Assembly: GCA_020846575.1 (NCBI GenBank)
Contig: JADLDQ010000058.1
Span: 1-8,237 of the forward strand
Direction: 5' to 3'
Length of the DNA: 8,237 nt
From: Burkholderiales bacterium
GTDB lineage: Bacteria > Pseudomonadota > Gammaproteobacteria > Burkholderiales > SG8-39
Part shown: positions 1 through 7,142 of the stretch, piece after piece
Layout: each line of letters begins with the position of its first letter
How positions within the stretch are numbered: the first letter of the stretch is position 1
Program-made: the position numbers and the translations under genes
The notes under the pieces: model-generated
Databases searched by the model: none
What the model was told of the DNA's origin: nothing
What the model saw: only the letters and a program-made list of their open reading frames with translations

Positions 1-842
1 ACGACGGAGCCGGACCCGGGGATTTCGACGTGCTGCGGATCGCCGGCGAGGCGAGCGGGCCGGTCATCTACAGCGCCAGCGGCGTGTCCTCGGGCACCAT
101 CGAGCTGTCCGGACGGCTCATCAGCTATACGGGGCTGGAACCGATCTACGACGACATGCTCCTCGTCGATCGGGTGTTCGTGTTCGGTCCGGAGGCCGAG
201 ACCATACGGCTGGAGGTGGGCGAACTGCGCAGCGTGATCACCAGCCCCTTCAGTGAACTGGTGGATTTCGTCAATCCGAGCGGCTCGGTCACTATACGCA
301 CCGAGGGCGGCGAACACACCGTCATCGTGAGCGGCGAGCCGGTATACGAGATCCTGGTCGACGCCCGAAGCGGACATGCCACCATCGAGTCCGTATCACC
401 GGTTACCGTGGTTCCGGACGGTGAGCAAGGCGCGCTAGGCGCAGCGTGGTACGACTTGTCCGCGCAGGCGCTCCCCGCGCTGGGTCCGCTCGGGGCTGCG
501 CCGCCGCTCTTTTCGATCCAGGACCTGGTGCTGTACGACGATGGGCGGACCGGCAGGCAGAGCGCGCCGGCCGATGGGATCCGACCCCCGTACGGTGGAC
601 TCGCGGACTGGCTGCGGCTCGATACACCGGCATACGGCGAGCGTGCGGGAACAGCGGCGGAGCCCGCAGCCGGGGAGAGCAGTGCGTCGAGCGCGCCGGG
701 CGATGCGCGCAAGGTGGACTGGAATGGCAGGTTCAACGGCCTCGGTACACCTGCCGCGGCCCTCGCGCCGAATGGCGCGGGCGGGCATCGTGGCGTGGCC
801 AAGCTGAGCGATTTCCAATTGTTGCCGCCGGTTCGCAAGTAG
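1..842 (+). CDS. C-terminal end of a giant repeat-containing surface/secreted protein (5' end outside window)
   Basis: The frame is open from the first complete codon at base 3 (reading DGAGPGDFDVLR) to TAG at 840-842, so the gene starts before the window and the ATG/CTG-like starts near base 30 are internal. The first part (to about base 400) is a beta-rich unit with the signature YTGLEPIYDD (126-155), a VFVFGPEAETIRL strand, an FVNPSGSVTI strand and GGEHTVIV (306-329). From family knowledge, this pattern is the repeat type found in very large proteobacterial surface proteins, often those with an N-terminal LEPR-XLL motif; that N-terminus is not visible here. The tail (from about base 420) is rich in Ala, Pro and Gly, looks low in structure, and ends with VDWNGRFNGLG (714-746) and KLSDFQLLPPVRK (801-839). 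No membrane anchor or LPXTG-like sorting motif is seen. Likely role: exported adhesin or structural protein. The repeat-family call is from memory of the pattern; the cellular location is inferred. Confidence 0.72.
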   Translation, partial: DGAGPGDFDVLRIAGEASGPVIYSASGVSSGTIELSGRLISYTGLEPIYDDMLLVDRVFVFGPEAETIRLEVGELRSVITSPFSELVDFVNPSGSVTIRTEGGEHTVIVSGEPVYEILVDARSGHATIESVSPVTVVPDGEQGALGAAWYDLSAQALPALGPLGAAPPLFSIQDLVLYDDGRTGRQSAPADGIRPPYGGLADWLRLDTPAYGERAGTAAEPAAGESSASSAPGDARKVDWNGRFNGLGTPAAALAPNGAGGHRGVAKLSDFQLLPPVRK

Positions 843-851
843 CCTGGGGGA

Positions 852-897
852 GCGCACGCCCGCGTGCCCGGCCGCACGCCTACACGCGGGCGAGCGC
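852..897 (+). terminator. Strong stem-loop just after the surface-protein stop codon (possible transcript end)
   Basis: A perfect 10-base inverted repeat (857-866 with 883-892, CGCCCGCGTG / CACGCGGGCG) is extended past an A/A mismatch by GCGC (852-855) with GCGC (894-897), around a 16-base loop. It begins 9 bases after the TAG. No T-run follows, so it is not a textbook Rho-independent terminator; it could protect an mRNA 3' end or help Rho-dependent termination. A second, overlapping hairpin (CGCCAGG at 895-901 with CCTGGCG at 905-911, loop ATC) cannot form fully at the same time. Confidence 0.4.
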
Positions 898-983
898 CAG
901 GATCCCTGGCGGGCCGCGTTCCCGGCAGGCCGGCTGCAGCCCCTTTCCCCGGCGCCGCGCGGGATGAGCGCGGTAGTAAGATG

Positions 984-1010
984 GGCGTGCGCTGCGTGCA
1001 CTCGCACGCC
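984..1010 (+). other. Inverted repeat in the leader upstream of the DUF3467 gene
   Basis: GGCGTGCG (984-991) pairs perfectly with CGCACGCC (1003-1010) across an 11-base loop. It is followed by a weak stem, AACCG (1016-1020) with CGGTT (1033-1037), that runs into five T residues (1036-1040), about 30 bases before the ATG at 1071. This could be a leader structure, a weak terminator or attenuator, or an operator. With base composition this GC-rich, chance stems are common. The rest of the 843-1070 gap shows no convincing promoter pair. Confidence 0.25.
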
Positions 1011-1052
1011 GCGGGAACCGGGGCGCTCGGCACGGTTTTTCGCAATCGATAC

Positions 1053-1059
1053 AAGGAGG
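1053..1059 (+). promoter_or_regulatory. Ribosome binding site deciding the DUF3467 start
   Basis: AAGGAGG at 1053-1059 is a near-perfect Shine-Dalgarno sequence, 11 bases before the ATG at 1071. It fixes the start there and argues against the 69-residue longer reading that would begin at 864, whose extra part is low-complexity Arg/Pro/Gly/Ala sequence running through the intergenic inverted repeats. Confidence 0.85.
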
Positions 1060-1070
1060 CAGTCGGCATC

Positions 1071-1400
1071 ATGGCAACCAAGGCACCCGAGACGGCGCAG
1101 ATCAGCGGCGACACCGCGGGCATGAAGATCCGCTGGGACGACAGCGATATGAAGAGTTCCTACGCCAACGTCTGCAACGTCACCAGCACGCGCGAGGAGG
1201 TGGTGATGCTGTTCGGTATGAATCAGGCGTGGAACCGGGGGCAGAAGGAAGTCACCATCAAGTTGAACGAGCGCGTCGTCCTCAGCCCTTTTGCCGCCAA
1301 GCGCTTGAGTCTCCTGCTCTCCAACGTGGTCAGGGAGTACGAGACGCGCTTCGGGGCGGTCAACATCGAGGCGCCTGCCGCGCAGCCGGCCAAGCCGTAA
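1071..1400 (+). CDS. DUF3467 family protein
   Basis: A 109-residue soluble protein with no signal peptide and no membrane segment. The core matches my recollection of DUF3467: KIRWDDSDMKSSYANVCNV at about residues 19-37, then TSTREEVVMLFG (about 38-49), a NERVVLSPFAAKRLSLLL stretch (about 66-83), and a final VREYETRFG helix, followed by a short Ala/Pro-rich tail ending in TAA. The molecular function of the family is not established. The S-x-Y-x-N and E-E-V segments look like a small beta-sheet fold that would bind a partner rather than an enzyme with obvious catalytic residues. It has the best ribosome binding site among the export-type genes and lies just ahead of two HlyD-type genes, so it is probably the first cistron of the unit and may be an abundant cytoplasmic accessory or chaperone-like factor; that role is inferred only from position. 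Confidence 0.88.
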   Translation: MATKAPETAQISGDTAGMKIRWDDSDMKSSYANVCNVTSTREEVVMLFGMNQAWNRGQKEVTIKLNERVVLSPFAAKRLSLLLSNVVREYETRFGAVNIEAPAAQPAKP

Positions 1401-1457
1401 CGCCCCTTCCCGCATCCCCGCGCGGCGAGCGCGGGCCTTGCGACCGCGCAAGGGGCG
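1401..1457 (+). promoter_or_regulatory. Two adjacent hairpins with a competing outer pairing, between DUF3467 and the GAF-HlyD gene
   Basis: Directly after the TAA at 1398-1400 lie CCCGCGC (1417-1423) with GCGCGGG (1429-1435), loop GGCGA, and immediately next CCTTGCG (1436-1442) with CGCAAGG (1447-1453), loop ACCG. An outer pairing, CGCCCCTT (1401-1408) with AAGGGGCG (1450-1457), uses the same AAGG as the second hairpin, so the two folds exclude each other. No T-run follows, so a full terminator is unlikely. It could lower expression of the downstream genes relative to DUF3467 or stabilise the short upstream transcript. The rest of the gap (1458-1529) shows nothing recognisable and no good ribosome binding site. 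Confidence 0.4.
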
Positions 1458-1529
1458 CGCACAGGCGGCGCAGCGCGCTGAAATCGGCCGACGCCCGCCT
1501 GCCGCAGCGGCATCCAGCGACCTCACCCC

Positions 1530-3419
1530 ATGAGTTTCCCCAAGCCAGGGATTCACGAGCACCACTCGCAGGGGCAGGTCGCCGATCTCGCCGCGCGCCG
1601 TGCCTACGAGCAGGCCTGGGCGCGTTTCGCCCAGCAGGATTCGGCCGAGGGCTTCTGCGCGAGCTGGCTCCTGATCCAGTGCCACGCTGTCGGCGGCGTC
1701 TCCGACGGCGTACTGCTGCTGCTCCAGCCGGGTGCGAAATCCTTCGTGCCGGTCGCTTTCTATCCCGAGAACCCCGTCGATCGCGCGCACCTGGCGCGCA
1801 TCACCGAGCGGACCTTGCAGGAGGGCCGCGGCATCCTCGAGCCGCAGGAGCCGGCCGGGGAGCAGGGACAGCCGCGCTACCAGCTCGCCTATCCCGTGCG
1901 CGTGGACGGCGAGGTGAAGGGCGTGGTCGCCGTAGAGATCGACTGGCGAGCGGAGGCGCAGCTGCAGGCGGCGATGCGCGACCTTCAGTGGGGCTCCGGT
2001 TGGCTGGAGGTCCTCCTGCGGCGGCATGCCGACCCGGCCCAGGCCGAGCGGCTGCGGCTGAAGCTCGCGCTCGACCTGGTCGCAACCCTGGTCGAACCCG
2101 CGGACCTCAAGCAATGCGCCGCCGCGTTCGCGACCGAGCTGGCGGTGCGCCTGGGCTGCGATCGCGTCAGCCTGGGACTGTTCCGGGGCGCCCGGGTGGA
2201 GGTTCGCGGGGTGTCGCATTCGCCGCAGTTCGAGCCGCGCGCCAACCTGCTGCGCGCGATCGAGGGCGCGATGGAGGAGGCCATCGACCAGGCGCAGACC
2301 GTCGTCTTTCCAGCGGATGCGGGCGGTCCGCCCGTGGTGTGCCGCGCGCACGAGGCGCTGCTGCGCGAGACCGGGTCGGGCGGCGTGGGAAGTTTTCCGT
2401 TGATGCACGACGGTGAACCGGTGGGCGCCCTGACACTGGAAAAACCTCCCGGCGGGCGCCTCGACGCGGCGACGCTGGAGGTCTGCGAAGCCGTGGCCGC
2501 GGTGGCGGGTCCTGTCGTGGCGCTGCGCAGCGCCGGCGAATCGAGCCTGGCGGCGCACGCCGGGCGCTCGACCTGGAACCTGTGGGAGCGGCTGGCGGGT
2601 CGCGGACACGCGGGATTCAAGCTCGGCGCGGCGGCGCTGCTGGCCATCGCCCTGTTTCTCGGCTTGGCCGCCGGCGAGTACCGCATCTCGGCCAATTCGA
2701 CCCTTGAAGGCGCCGTGATGCGCGCCGTTTCCGCGCCGATCAACGGCTACGTGAAGGAGGCCGGGCTGCGCGCGGGCGACACCGTCAAGGAGGGCCAGGT
2801 GATCGGGCGCTTCGAGGACCGGGAACTCGTGCTGGAGCGCGCGAAGCTCCAGAGCCAGTACGAGCAGTACTCGACCCAGTACCGCGACGCGCTCTCCCAG
2901 CGCGACGCCACCCAGGCGCGGATCGCCCGGGCGCAGATGGCGCAGGCCGAAGCGCAGCTCGCGCTGGTCGAGGAGCAACTCGAACGCACCCGCATGAGTG
3001 CGCCGTTCGACGGCGTGATCGTCAGCGGCGATCTCTCGCAGAGCCTGGGCGCGCCGGTGGAGCGGGGCCAGGTGCTGTTCGAGATCGCGCCCCTGCACGG
3101 CTTTCGCGTGGTGCTGCAGGTGGACGAGCGCGACATCGCCCACGTCGCGGTGGGGCAGGAGGGCGAGCTGACGGTGACCTCGATGCCCGGCGAGCGCCAT
3201 CGCTTCACGGTGACGCGCGTCACGCCGGTCAACACCGCGCGCGAGGGGCGCAATTTCTTCCGCGTCGAGGCGCGGCTGGACGCGGCGGCGGCCGCCAGGC
3301 TGCGCCCGGGGATGGAAGGGGTTGGCAAGATCCGCATCGAGCGGCGCAAGCTGGTGTGGATCTGGACTCACGGGTTTACCGACTGGGTAAGGCTGTGGGC
3401 CTGGTCGTGGCTTCCCTGA
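1530..3419 (+). CDS. Two-GAF-domain, membrane-anchored HlyD-family periplasmic adaptor
   Basis: A 629-residue protein. Residues about 30-165 and 176-340 form two GAF-like units; the second reads LALDLVATLVEPADLK, then RLGCDRVSLGLF and VGSFPLMHDGEPVGALTLEK. One membrane segment follows at about 365-384 (KLGAAALLAIALFLGLAAG). Beyond it comes a membrane-fusion-protein module: a first half-lipoyl motif SAPINGYVKEAGLRAGDTVK (401-420), a coiled-coil hairpin (about 431-488), the second half SAPFDGVIVSGDL (490-502), and beta-barrel repeats up to about 610. The end is aromatic (WIWTHGFTDWVRLWAWSWLP). Predicted topology: GAF domains in the cytoplasm, adaptor in the periplasm. A normal HlyD has only a short cytoplasmic part, so the GAF pair is an unusual addition that may sense a ligand or dock a partner. 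The ATG at 1530 has no clear Shine-Dalgarno sequence; a start a few codons away is possible. It lies 19 bases before the next gene. Confidence 0.85.
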   Translation: MSFPKPGIHEHHSQGQVADLAARRAYEQAWARFAQQDSAEGFCASWLLIQCHAVGGVSDGVLLLLQPGAKSFVPVAFYPENPVDRAHLARITERTLQEGRGILEPQEPAGEQGQPRYQLAYPVRVDGEVKGVVAVEIDWRAEAQLQAAMRDLQWGSGWLEVLLRRHADPAQAERLRLKLALDLVATLVEPADLKQCAAAFATELAVRLGCDRVSLGLFRGARVEVRGVSHSPQFEPRANLLRAIEGAMEEAIDQAQTVVFPADAGGPPVVCRAHEALLRETGSGGVGSFPLMHDGEPVGALTLEKPPGGRLDAATLEVCEAVAAVAGPVVALRSAGESSLAAHAGRSTWNLWERLAGRGHAGFKLGAAALLAIALFLGLAAGEYRISANSTLEGAVMRAVSAPINGYVKEAGLRAGDTVKEGQVIGRFEDRELVLERAKLQSQYEQYSTQYRDALSQRDATQARIARAQMAQAEAQLALVEEQLERTRMSAPFDGVIVSGDLSQSLGAPVERGQVLFEIAPLHGFRVVLQVDERDIAHVAVGQEGELTVTSMPGERHRFTVTRVTPVNTAREGRNFFRVEARLDAAAAARLRPGMEGVGKIRIERRKLVWIWTHGFTDWVRLWAWSWLP

Positions 3420-3438
3420 GGCGGGCTCGCCCCAGCGC

Positions 3439-5583
3439 ATGGCCACCGACCTTCACAGCCCCTCCTGGTACCGCGTCGCCGAGCTGCGGCCGCGACTGCG
3501 AAGCCACGTGCGCATCCATCGCCATCATTACCGCGGGCGGCTCGGCTACGTGCTGGAGGACCGCGTCTCGCGGCGCATGCACCGCTTCGACCCCGTGGCC
3601 TACTACCTCATCGGCCTGATGGACGGCCGGCGCACGGTCCAGGAGATCTGGGACTGCGCGGTGCTGCGCTTCGCGGACGAGGCGCCCACCCAGGACGACA
3701 CCATCCGGCTGCTGGGTCAGCTGCACCTGGCCGAGGCGCTCCAGTCGGAGGCGAACCCGGACCTCGAAGAGCTGCTGCGGCGGACGCGCAAGGGCCGCCC
3801 GTCCGTGTGGATGCAGAACCTGCGCTCGCCGCTGGCGATGCGCTTTCCGCTGTTCGACCCGGACCGCTTCCTCGAGCGCTGGCTCTGGCTGTACCGGCCG
3901 CTTTTCGGTTGGGGCGGGGCGGCGCTGTGGTGCCTGGTGGTGGGCGCGGCGATCCTCGCCGGCGCCGCCCACTGGGGCGAGCTGACGCAGAACTTCTCCG
4001 ATCGCGTGCTCGCGCCGCAGAACCTCTTGATCCTGTGGCTCGTGTTTCCGGTGATCAAGCTGCTGCACGAGTTCGGCCACGCCTGCGCCACCCGGGTCTG
4101 GGGCGGCGAGGTCCACGAGATGGGCGTGATGCTGCTGGTGCTGATGCCGATTCCCTACATGGACGCCTCCGCCGCCAGCGCCTTCCGCAGCACGCGCCGC
4201 CGCGTGCTGGTCGGGGCGGCGGGGATGATCGTGGAGGTGTTCGTCGCCGCGCTCGCGCTGCTCTTGTGGTTGGAAGTGCAGCCGGGTCTTTTCCGGGCGG
4301 TGCTCTACAACGTGGTGCTGATCGCGGGCATCTCCACCGTGGTGTTCAACGCGAACCCGCTGCTGCGCTACGACGGCTATTACATTCTCTCGGACCTGAT
4401 CCAGATCCAGAACTTGCGCAACCGCGGGCAGCAGTTCCTCGCGCACCTGGTGCAGACGCGGGTGTTCGGCGCGAAGCTGCCGCAGATCGAGGCGAGCCGC
4501 GGCGAGAAGCGCTGGTTCGTCTTCTACACCATCGCTTCGTTCTTCTATCGAGCCTTCGTGATGCTGGTGATCGCGCTGTTCATCGCCACCGAGTACATGA
4601 TCGTGGGCATCGTGCTGGCCATCTGGGCCCTGGTCACCGCCTTCGCCTGGCCGGCCGCCAAGGGCATCGGCTACCTGCTGTTCCACGCGCGCCTGCGCCG
4701 GCGCCGCGCTCGCGCGCTGGCGAGCACGGCCGCTGCCGCCGCACTCGCGGCGCTCTCGCTGTTCGCCCTGCCCTTGCCCCACTGGACCCGCGCCGACGGC
4801 GTGATCTGGGTGCCGGCCGGCTCCGAGGTGCGCGCCGGCGCCGACGGCTTTGCGGGAGAACTCGGATTCGAACCGGGCGCTCTGGTCGCGCGCGGCAGCG
4901 TGCTGCTCGAGTCGAGCAACCCGGAACTGGAAGCGCGGCTCCCGGTGCTCGAGGCGCGCGTCGAGTTGCTGGAGACGCGCGCTCAGGCCGCGTTGAAGAG
5001 CGACCGGGTCAAATGGGACCTCGCGCGCGAAGAGCTGGAGGCGGCGCACGAGGAACTGGATCACGCGCGCGCCCTTTACCGGGACCTCACGCTGCGCAGC
5101 CCGGCGAGCGGCGCCCTGGTGCTCTCGATGGCCGCGCAGGATCTGCGCGGGCGTTACCTGCGCAGGGGGCAGGAGATCGGCTACGTCGTGCCCGCCGCGA
5201 CCGTGACCGCCAGGGTGCTGGTGTCCCAGGACAGCGTCGACCTGGTGAGGAGCGACACCCGCGCGGTGCGGGTGAAGCTCGCGGGCCGGATGTACGACAC
5301 CTTCGCGGCGGCGATCCGCAGGGAAGTGCCGGCGGCGAGCCGCGAGGTGGGCAACCTCGCTCTGTCCAGCGTCGGCGGCGGGCAGGCGCCGCTCGATCCG
5401 CAGGACATGAAAAAGCCGCGCACGCTCGAGTCCTGGTTCGAGTTCGAGCTGGAGCTGCCGGCGACATTCGCCTCGGTGCTGGGTGAGCACGTGTACGCGC
5501 GCTTCGAGCATGGCGCCGAGCCGCTCGCCTGGCGTGCCTGGCGCGCGCTCCGGCAGCTGTTCCTGCGCCGCTTCTCGGTCTGA
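3439..5583 (+). CDS. PqqD-like / M50 zinc metalloprotease / HlyD-like fusion protein (YydH-type putative peptide zinc metalloprotease)
   Basis: A 714-residue protein in three parts. Residues about 30-90 resemble a PqqD-type winged helix (YVLEDRVSRRMHRFDPVAYY, then LMDGRRTVQEIW), a fold that in other systems binds peptides. Residues about 159-447 are a polytopic membrane core with about eight segments (159-178, 195-214, 228-243, 255-278, 287-305, 361-383, 386-404, 427-447). It carries the M50 zinc site HEFGH at 210-214 and the third-ligand motif NPLLRYDGYY at 306-315 (Asp312), all intact, so catalysis is possible. An Arg-rich patch (418-425) precedes the last segment. Residues about 455-700 form a HlyD-like module with one long coiled coil (495-548) and a half-lipoyl segment (LRSPASGALVLS). 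The ATG has only a weak, distant GAGG. The stop TGA (5581-5583) shares its last base with the next ATG. A role in processing or holding an exported substrate is inferred. Confidence 0.87.
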   Translation: MATDLHSPSWYRVAELRPRLRSHVRIHRHHYRGRLGYVLEDRVSRRMHRFDPVAYYLIGLMDGRRTVQEIWDCAVLRFADEAPTQDDTIRLLGQLHLAEALQSEANPDLEELLRRTRKGRPSVWMQNLRSPLAMRFPLFDPDRFLERWLWLYRPLFGWGGAALWCLVVGAAILAGAAHWGELTQNFSDRVLAPQNLLILWLVFPVIKLLHEFGHACATRVWGGEVHEMGVMLLVLMPIPYMDASAASAFRSTRRRVLVGAAGMIVEVFVAALALLLWLEVQPGLFRAVLYNVVLIAGISTVVFNANPLLRYDGYYILSDLIQIQNLRNRGQQFLAHLVQTRVFGAKLPQIEASRGEKRWFVFYTIASFFYRAFVMLVIALFIATEYMIVGIVLAIWALVTAFAWPAAKGIGYLLFHARLRRRRARALASTAAAAALAALSLFALPLPHWTRADGVIWVPAGSEVRAGADGFAGELGFEPGALVARGSVLLESSNPELEARLPVLEARVELLETRAQAALKSDRVKWDLAREELEAAHEELDHARALYRDLTLRSPASGALVLSMAAQDLRGRYLRRGQEIGYVVPAATVTARVLVSQDSVDLVRSDTRAVRVKLAGRMYDTFAAAIRREVPAASREVGNLALSSVGGGQAPLDPQDMKKPRTLESWFEFELELPATFASVLGEHVYARFEHGAEPLAWRAWRALRQLFLRRFSV

Positions 5584-7139
5584 TGGCGGCGGCGAACCCC
5601 TCGCTCCCGTACGGGGGCTACCCGGAGCGCGAGGAAGCGCGCGAGAGCCGGTTCGAGCGCGCGCTTGCCGCGTCGCGCTACTACGCCGCGCGCCCGGGCG
5701 CGGGCGCCGGGGCGCTCGCGCGCATCGTCGCGGCCACGGATTGCGCCACTGACGGGCTGAGCGCGGCATCCGACGAGCAGCTGCGCGCGCGCGCCCTGCG
5801 CCTTGGCCCGCTCCTGCGGCAGTCCGGGTTCGCCGAGCCCGGTCTGGCCGCCCAGGTGTTCGCCCTGGCGCGGGAGGCCGCGGGACGCACCCTGGGGATG
5901 CGGCACTTCGACGTGCAACTGATCGGCGGCTGGGCGATGCTGAACGGGATGCTCGCCGAGATGGAGACGGGCGAGGGCAAGACGCTCACCGCGACGCTCG
6001 CGGCCGCGACCGCAGCGCTGGCCGGGCGCGCGGTGCACGTGGTCACGGTCAACGACTACCTCGCCGAGCGCGACGCGCAGTGGATGGGGCCGTTGTACCG
6101 GGCGTTGGGGCTCAGCGTCGGCTGCGTGAAGCAGGGTATGAGCCCCGAAGCCCGCCGCGACGCCTATCGCTGCGACGTCGCCTATTGCAGCAACAAGGAG
6201 GTCGCCTTCGACTACCTGCGCGACCGCCTGGTGCTGGGCGGCAGGCCGCGGCCGGTCGCGATGAAGCTCGGCGTGCTCTGCGGTGGCGGGCCGGCGGCCC
6301 GGCTGCTGCTGCGCGGGCTGCAGTTCGCCATCGTGGACGAGGCCGACAGCGTGCTGGTGGACGAAGCGCGCACCCCGCTCATCCTGTCGGCGCAGGCGGG
6401 CAATCCCGAAGCGCAGGCGCTGCACCGCCAGGCGCTCGCGCTCGCGCGCGCGCTCGCTCCCGCGGACTACCGCATCCGCGACAAGGGCGCGGAGATCACG
6501 CGCTCGGGCCTTGCAACGCTGGAGCGTCTGGCCGAGCCGCTTGCCGGCGTATGGCGCGGGCCGCGCCGGCGCGAGCAGCTGGTGCGGCAGGCGCTCGCCG
6601 CGCTGCACCTGTTTCAGCGCGACAAGCACTACCTGTTGCGCGAGGGCAAGGTGGTCATCATCGACGAGAACACCGGCCGTCTCATGCCCGATCGCTCCTG
6701 GGAACAGGGCTTGCACCAGTTGATCGAGATAAAGGAAGGCTGCGAGCCGAGCGGCGAGCGCGAAACCCTGGCCCGCATCAGCTACCAGCGCTTCTTCCGG
6801 CGCTACCTGCACCTGGCGGGCATGACCGGCACCGCGAGCGAGGTGGCGCCCGAGCTGTGGGCCGTGTACCGGCTGCGCGTGGCGAGGGTCCCCACCCACG
6901 AGCCGTGCCGCCGCGCACGGCTCGCGGACCGGATCTACGGCCGCTCCGAGCTGAAGTGGCGCGCGGTGGTGCAGAGTATCCGCCGCCATCGCGACGCCGG
7001 CCGCCCGGTGCTGGTGGGCACGCGCTCGGTGGGCGCCTCGGAGACGCTGGCCCGCCGCCTGGACGAGGCCGGCCTGCCCTATCGCCTGCTCAACGCGCGC
7101 CAGGACCGCGAGGTGGCGCAGTTGGTGGCGCAGGCGGGC

Positions 7140-7142
7140 TAA
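7140..7142 (+). other. In-frame TAA inside the SecA-like gene
   Basis: The context is QAG-TAA-PGCITVATNMAG, with no shift of frame. One base change would restore a sense codon seen at this site in SecA proteins (TAC/TAT for Tyr as in E. coli, CAA for Gln as in B. subtilis). Neighbouring genes end in TAG, TGA and TAA, so TAA is used here as a normal stop and wholesale reassignment is unlikely. Confidence 0.95.

Noticed and set aside
977..982. TAAGAT as a possible -10 promoter element upstream of DUF3467.
   Set aside because: It matches the consensus at four of six positions and has no credible -35 element at the right distance (GC-only sequence around 954-959).
864..1070. Longer N-terminus for the DUF3467 protein starting at 864.
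   Set aside because: The added 69 residues are low-complexity and run through intergenic inverted repeats; the ATG at 1071 has an excellent Shine-Dalgarno sequence and gives the expected family length.
1229..2416. Alternative-frame plus-strand frames overlapping the recognised genes (for example 1229-2416, 3807-5486, 6080-7399).
   Set aside because: They are Arg/Ala/Gly/Pro-rich shadows of recognised genes in another frame, with no domain features or ribosome binding sites.
435..3446. Long minus-strand open frame of about 1000 codons, and similar long minus-strand frames at 3376-5769 and 5181-7679.
   Set aside because: They lie opposite well-recognised plus-strand genes, and their translations are rich in Arg, Ala, His and Gln with no domain signature. 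Long antisense frames are expected in high-GC coding sequence.
7140..7142. Genetic-code reassignment of TAA.
   Set aside because: TAA ends the DUF3467 gene at 1398-1400 and other genes use TAG and TGA as normal stops, so only a local event is supported.
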